Positions 59,359-64,000 of a stretch of DNA of 64,000 nucleotides are shown piece after piece. Position 1 is the first letter of the stretch. The number at the start of each line of letters is the position of its first letter. A program made the position numbers and the translations under genes. The notes beneath the pieces were generated by a model that was not told the origin of the DNA, searched no databases, and saw nothing but the letters and a program-made list of their open reading frames with translations. The DNA is from Isoetes taiwanensis (taxonomy: Eukaryota > Streptophyta > Lycopodiopsida > Isoetales > Isoetaceae), in the NCBI GenBank assembly GCA_021234155.1, contig JAJEKV010000032.1, positions 11,602,099 through 11,666,098 of the forward strand, read 5' to 3'.

Positions 59359-59613
59359 TGGAGAGGCATGTGAATAAGCTTTCAATGGATATAACAATGC
59401 CCAAGGGAGCTCAATTCTCACACCTCGCTTATGAAAAACCATACACTTCTTTACTGATTGTTTAAGTAACTTCATACCTGGTGATGCACAATCATCTTTC
59501 AACAAACTGAACAATAGCTTAGAAGCTAAGACCTTACCCTGTAAAGAAAGATCCAACATACCAAGTCCTCCTTGTTGTTTAAACAACATACATTTCTTCC
59601 ACGCCACCTTCAC
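59359..59613 (-). mobile_element. LINE segment upstream of the zinc-binding part
   Basis: VAWKKCMLFKQQGGLGMLDL then SLQGKVLASKLLFSLLKDD and IELPWALLYPLKAYSHASP. The W.K.C.....GGLG..DL motif is the usual post-RT segment of plant LINEs and continues in frame at 56775. It is cut at 59613 by the duplicated MITE segment, so the RT core is missing. Confidence 0.75.
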
Positions 59614-59925
59614 AGTGCCATGTATATAAGAATGCATACATGCAATCATCAATTGAATCCATTTGCCATGGAAATAATTTGTTTGTCTTCATGTTATTGT
59701 GCTTTTTAGTAATTAATATTTAGGCCCATAAAGTTTACCTATATTTGCTTTAGTTAGGGCCCGAAGGGCCCAAAATTTTTCTAAATATAACAATCAACAC
59801 ACAACTACCATTAACATTATTAACATAAACCATTGCATTTAACACATCTAGATTAAAATCCCCCTTAAACCCCCTTTGGTTTGGGTGCATATTCACACGG
59901 GGGGTTACTCCGGGCAACGAGAAGA
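59612..59925 (+). mobile_element. Truncated MITE plus flank, near-identical to 36341-36655
   Basis: Begins GCCATGTATATAAGAATGCA, includes TTAGGGCCCGAAGGGCCC, the left terminal repeat and CACGGGGGGTTACTCCGGGC, then stops. About 310 bases match the 36-kb copy almost base for base. 59926-61010 has a few short plus frames (60063-60348) with no family; nothing else supported. Confidence 0.8.
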
Positions 59926-61010
59926 CCAATGGAGATCAAGAGAAGACCAGGCCGATGAGCAACGGAGGAGTGGTTGCTTCAAGCAACTCGAAATTGCGGT
60001 AAGCAAGGCCAAATTTTTTAGAAGCCGCTCAAGAAGAACCGCTCAAGGCCCCTGATTTTCTGATGTGTTGCTGGCCCATCAAACCTAAGCTTATAGTTCA
60101 GCATATGCAACAAAAAAGCTGCTACAAAAAAAACTGCACTCCCTGTCCGCAGTTCATTGCTGACCATCGGATGGCCTATTCAGCCTGTCTTAATGGCTCC
60201 TGCACCAAATCTGGTGATCCAAGAAGAACAAGACAGAATCTGCTCTGAATTCAAATCCACGTGCGAAAGAGCAGATTCCACCACCAAATTCAGCGATGCA
60301 AGAACAGGATGCAAGTCTTTGACCTTTGATTTTAGGGCAAAGCCATAGCTCTAAAATTCTGCCCGTCGTCGATCTAGCTCGTCGACTGTACCATACCCAA
60401 ATGCTTTGAATGGAGGAGATTCATCCACAAAAATATGGCACTTAAATGCGAGCCTGAATTGCGGCGCTAGACAAGAAAAAATAAAAAAGAATAATTATAA
60501 AATGATTTATATATGTTCAGAAAATTTCATCACAAAAGTATCTAGTTGCATAACTTGATTAACAAACAAACGACACATTCAACCAACTCCAAATATAGTG
60601 TGCAAAACTCATGATGATTTCCAACACTAAGAGGATGAAAAGATCTAAATACCATGAACCAAACCCCATGTATGTTCATGCTCATACCAACTGCAGTGTT
60701 GCTTTTAGCATCCTTCGCTACTTTGTGTCGATGCTTCTTTTCCAAAACATCTTGAGGTTGTGGGAGCCTCCTTCTCCTGCAATTGTTGTGCCTCTCTAGT
60801 TTCCTTTTGTAGCTTCTTTTATCCTCATCAAAATTTTAAAGTAGGTGGAATCTGGGGATCACAAAATATAATCAGTGCCTAGATTTATTATCCTTATGCG
60901 TGATATATTTACAAGCTTCTACAAACAAAATGTGGATTCGATTTCTGGATACCTAGATGACTGATCCCCAGGTCATGTGTGATCCATATGCAGCTATCTA
61001 AAATAATACT

Positions 61011-61675
61011 TTTACGAACTAAATTTTAATCCCAAAATTTTTTATTCATATTCACATAAGCCATCAAAGTACACAGAACAAGTACTGCCTCCCACAAGGC
61101 TATATACATGAAAGACATGTATACAGATAACAAGATGACAATACAAGATAACTATATACATGCGTAGTCCCAACAACTATCAAATAGCCTGTACATGCTT
61201 CCACATGTTAGTAACATGCATATCAACATGAAGAATGACTGACTGACAGTAAGAACACACATATGAAATCCACCACATGCACCATAGCGTTTGCCACACA
61301 GATACACCCCACCATATCTAGACCTCCTGCACTGGCAGATCCAGCATAAGGGAGAAACTGCAAGCATCATAAGAACTTAGACCGCTAGACCGTTGACTAC
61401 ATCCACCACTGTCCCCTATCAGTGATAGACTTCATCTCACTCCCATCGATATGAGTCACGCTCGTCTACATCTATGGCATGTATAAACTCCCTTGGATAA
61501 GCACTCACCGTGCTAACTCTAGTATCATGAAGATACAATAACAATGAAGCATCGCTCCACAATGGATGTCCTGCTTTCACTGGACTATTGGTAGACACGT
61601 GATATTGTCCCATACAATACCATCTGCCTACCTCACCAGCACTCACAGGCATCCTAGAGGACAAGCTCATCTTAT
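61011..61675 (-). mobile_element. Truncated gypsy LTR, opposite orientation
   Basis: The reverse complement aligns with the 3' half of the LTR at 62600-63357: landmarks GCAGTTTCTCCCTTA, CCATAGCGTTTGCCACACAG (plus strand), GCCTTGTGGGAGGCAGTA and the end AATTTAGTTCG. More diverged than a sister LTR would be. No internal region follows, so it is a solo or truncated LTR. 61676-61969 has nothing recognised. Confidence 0.7.
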
Positions 61676-61969
61676 CCTATTATGCCCAAATATTTCACAG
61701 ACCATGGTTGTATAATTTGCATGCATGTGTGTTATGGGCTAACAATAATGATTTAATGCGGTGGCATTGAAATCATCGGTCGCATGTCTCCCTAGTCTAA
61801 GGGTAAGGTGCACCTTGATAGATCCTAGATTAAGGGGAGGGGGCGCAACCGGATCGGTATAAATAATAAATTTTGGTTGTAATATTGCTATGTTGCATGG
61901 AGCATTTTCATGGCAATGTATTTTAATTGGCTAAGGGGGGAGTTTAATGGTTATATAACCATTGTAAAA

Positions 61970-63357
61970 TGTGTGAGCACCCCGAATAGCGGGGCAACCA
62001 CCATCGTGGTTTTGCCACCGCATATCAGGCAGGAAAGAGCCACCAATTCGAACTAGCCCAGGCCGGATGATTTTCCGGCAGTCTTACCTGATCGATAGGA
62101 GGTCGCCACGTGGCCTTGCCACATTGGCGAGGAGCCCTTCAAGATTAGGAGGCAGCACAATCTGTGACAGGCCGGAAGGCTGCAGAAGAGAAGGGATCCG
62201 ATTTTCAGAAGAAGGGATAGGCGATTCGAATGTGAAGAATTTGGTTTATGATCTACTGAACTAGAGTTGCAGCAGAGAAGCTTTACTTCGGTAAGTCCTA
62301 GGTTGGATGCAATCCGGTTGTGACCCTTTGGGCAAGCTAACTATAATGAATACAGTGGGTAAAGGATTACCGTAACTTTAAGGCTTCATGGTAACTGGTG
62401 TGGGCTTGCACCCTGGAACCAGAGCTAAACCTTAAACCAAAACTTTACGAATTGCTAAACCCCTTCCTCACAAAAGATCGGTAGAATAAGCTGAGTTAAG
62501 CTTGGGATGCTTACCCAGTTCTGGCGGGGCAGCAGGGTGAGTAGCAACCAAGAGGCTGCTGGCCGGTGGTGCTTTACGGAGCTGTCGGACCTCTTTCTTC
62601 TAATGCCCTCTGTCCTGTATTGAAGCAAGTGTCAACTTGTTTCATTAGGAGACCTCTTATCACTGGGGAGATGGATGCTTAGTGCTGGTATGGGACAATA
62701 CTAAGTGACCATCAACAGCCTAGTGCTATAAGAGTGTCTTCCTTTACTCTATATATATGATTGGATATCGTGAGCTCTATATGACCATTTATGCAGAGCA
62801 GATAAGCACTGAGTGCTTATCATAAGGGAGTTTTATGCATGCATATGGTTAGATAAGCGTGGCTTGTCTAAATAGGAACTAGAGGTACTGGTGAGATGAA
62901 GGTTGTCACTGGTATGGGATGGTGGTAGGTGGAACTAACAGTCTAGTGACCTAGGTTCTTGTGATGTTTGCAGTTTCTCCCTTACTTTGGATCCACCAGC
63001 GCGGGACTTCTAGATGACGTACTATCTAGATATGGCAGGGTGTGTCTGCTTGGCAGATGCTATGGTGCGTGTGGTGGATTCCATATGTGTGTACTTGCAG
63101 TTTGTCAGTCATTGCTTCATGTTGACACTACTGGATAACTCTTATGCATGTTACTAACACGCGGAAGCTTGTGCAGGCTGTTTGATAGCTGGCGGAGCAT
63201 ACGTGTGTGTATAGTTATCTTATGTTGTCGTCTTGTTATTTGTATACATGGCTTTTATGTATATAGCCTTGTGGGAGGCAGTATTTGTTCTGTGTAGTCT
63301 GTTGGTTTGATGTGAATACAGATCAAAATTTTTGGTACTAAAATTTTGGTTCGTAAC
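61970..63357 (+). repeat. Ty3/gypsy 5' LTR
   Basis: The right edge GGTTCGTAACA is followed directly by TTAATATCAGGGCCTGAG, a degenerate initiator tRNA-Met primer site. The left edge is uncertain (TGTGTGAGCACC at 61970 is proposed); a G-rich tract lies 35 bases before it. About 1.39 kb, non-coding. Confidence 0.65.
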
Positions 63358-63389
63358 ATTAATATCAGGGCCTGAGGTGCGTAGCGGAG

Positions 63390-64000
63390 ATGGAGTACAG
63401 CGAGACTAGTGCAGACACGCATACTATAGCAGGGCAGGCGACTCCTATGGAGGAGGAACCTGACGTATGGAGGCCAGCTGCTCACGTATAGAGTGAGGAC
63501 TTGCTGGGTGTGTAGCAGAGCCTCAAGGCAGTATTAGACACTCAGACTGCTATGAGAACTGTATTAGAGACCCTTGCTGGCACGGATAGCCATGGAAATT
63601 CTGCGGAGAAGGGGAAGCCTCCGATAGTAGTGGTGGTGGACTCGGATGTACCTCGTGCCAGTGCTGTTGTGAAGCAGTCACTAAAGAGTTCCAGCTTGAG
63701 CAAGAAGGATATACGCAGTCTCGAACGCACAAAGATTTCGAATTGGGATGGGAAAGGCACTGCTGAGAAGGCGATGGATTGGATTGACAAACTTGAGACC
63801 TTTTTTGAGGCTACCAATAAAGGTGATAAGGCGCAGTTGTTTATTGCACAGATGCAGATGAAATCGGACGCCTATAATTGGTGGAATGGTCCTACCATGA
63901 AGAAAGAGATGAATACCTGGTCTGATTTCAGGAAGTACTTTATTGGAGAGTATGCACCTCAGCATGATGCTCGTGATGCGCTTGAGAAGCTGTGGTACTG
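63390..64000 (+). pseudogene. Ty3/gypsy gag, partial, with two early stops
   Basis: Starts MEYSETSADTHTIAG 33 bases after the LTR. Two TAG codons follow at about 63489 and 63513, then an open frame to the window edge: SLERTKISNWDGKGTAEKAM, DWIDKLETFFEATNKGDKAQ, LFIAQMQMKSDAYNWWNG, MNTWSDFRKYFIGEYAPQHD. This is the retrotransposon gag (capsid) domain with W..F...F...Y.P. Both stops could be CAG-to-TAG changes, as expected from cytosine methylation. The rest of the element is outside the window. Confidence 0.8.

Overview
The window is nuclear DNA of a vascular plant with a large, transposon-filled genome. Evidence: an intact 14-exon chloroplast NADP-malate dehydrogenase gene with plant-type redox cysteines, a broken plant GDSL lipase gene, Ty1/copia and Ty3/gypsy elements primed by initiator tRNA-Met, L1-type LINEs with zinc-binding C-termini, tRNA-derived SINEs and many microsatellites. 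A Penelope-like reverse transcriptase (RT) without a visible GIY-YIG nuclease suggests a fern, lycophyte or other non-angiosperm; that is inference only.

Layout. 1-5.2 kb: microsatellite, repeat ends and a decayed minus-strand LINE. 5.2-7.0 kb and 13.6-16.3 kb: two members of one gene-capturing element family with a hairpin and a shared right terminus (Helitron-like). The second carries a dead GDSL lipase gene and splits a minus-strand LINE. 8.36-8.49 kb: a tRNA-type SINE with target-site duplication. 10.75-11.20 kb: a complete 449-bp TRIM retrotransposon that interrupts an open frame. 17.7-18.4 kb: a 105-bp satellite. 18.85-27.67 kb: a copia element on the minus strand, itself split by a 3-kb insertion containing a long inverted repeat of gene-like sequence. 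The copia abuts a PIF/Harbinger transposase pseudogene (27.67-28.26 kb). 28.6-29.0 kb: two long GA arrays.

29.8-32.75 kb holds the only clearly functional gene, NADP-MDH on the plus strand. 33-38.8 kb is repeats, MITEs, tetranucleotide arrays and unidentified exon-like remnants. 39.9-52.9 kb is the most unusual region: a minus-strand Penelope-like RT locus with intron-containing ORFs, flanked by ~2.2-kb direct repeats and by older diverged modules, several separated by A-runs. 53.7-54.2 kb is a small TATA-box gene of unknown function, beside a CACTA-like terminus and short tandem repeats. 55.8-59.9 kb is a LINE split by an insertion with a MITE and possible gene fragments. 61.0-64.0 kb holds two gypsy LTR sequences in opposite orientation and the start of a gypsy gag gene that runs off the window.

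Apart from NADP-MDH and perhaps the small gene, the genes here belong to mobile elements or were carried or broken by them. Nesting gives relative ages: the LINE is older than element B; the Harbinger gene is older than the copia, which is older than the inverted-repeat insertion. I had no search tools, so family names rest on motifs read by eye.
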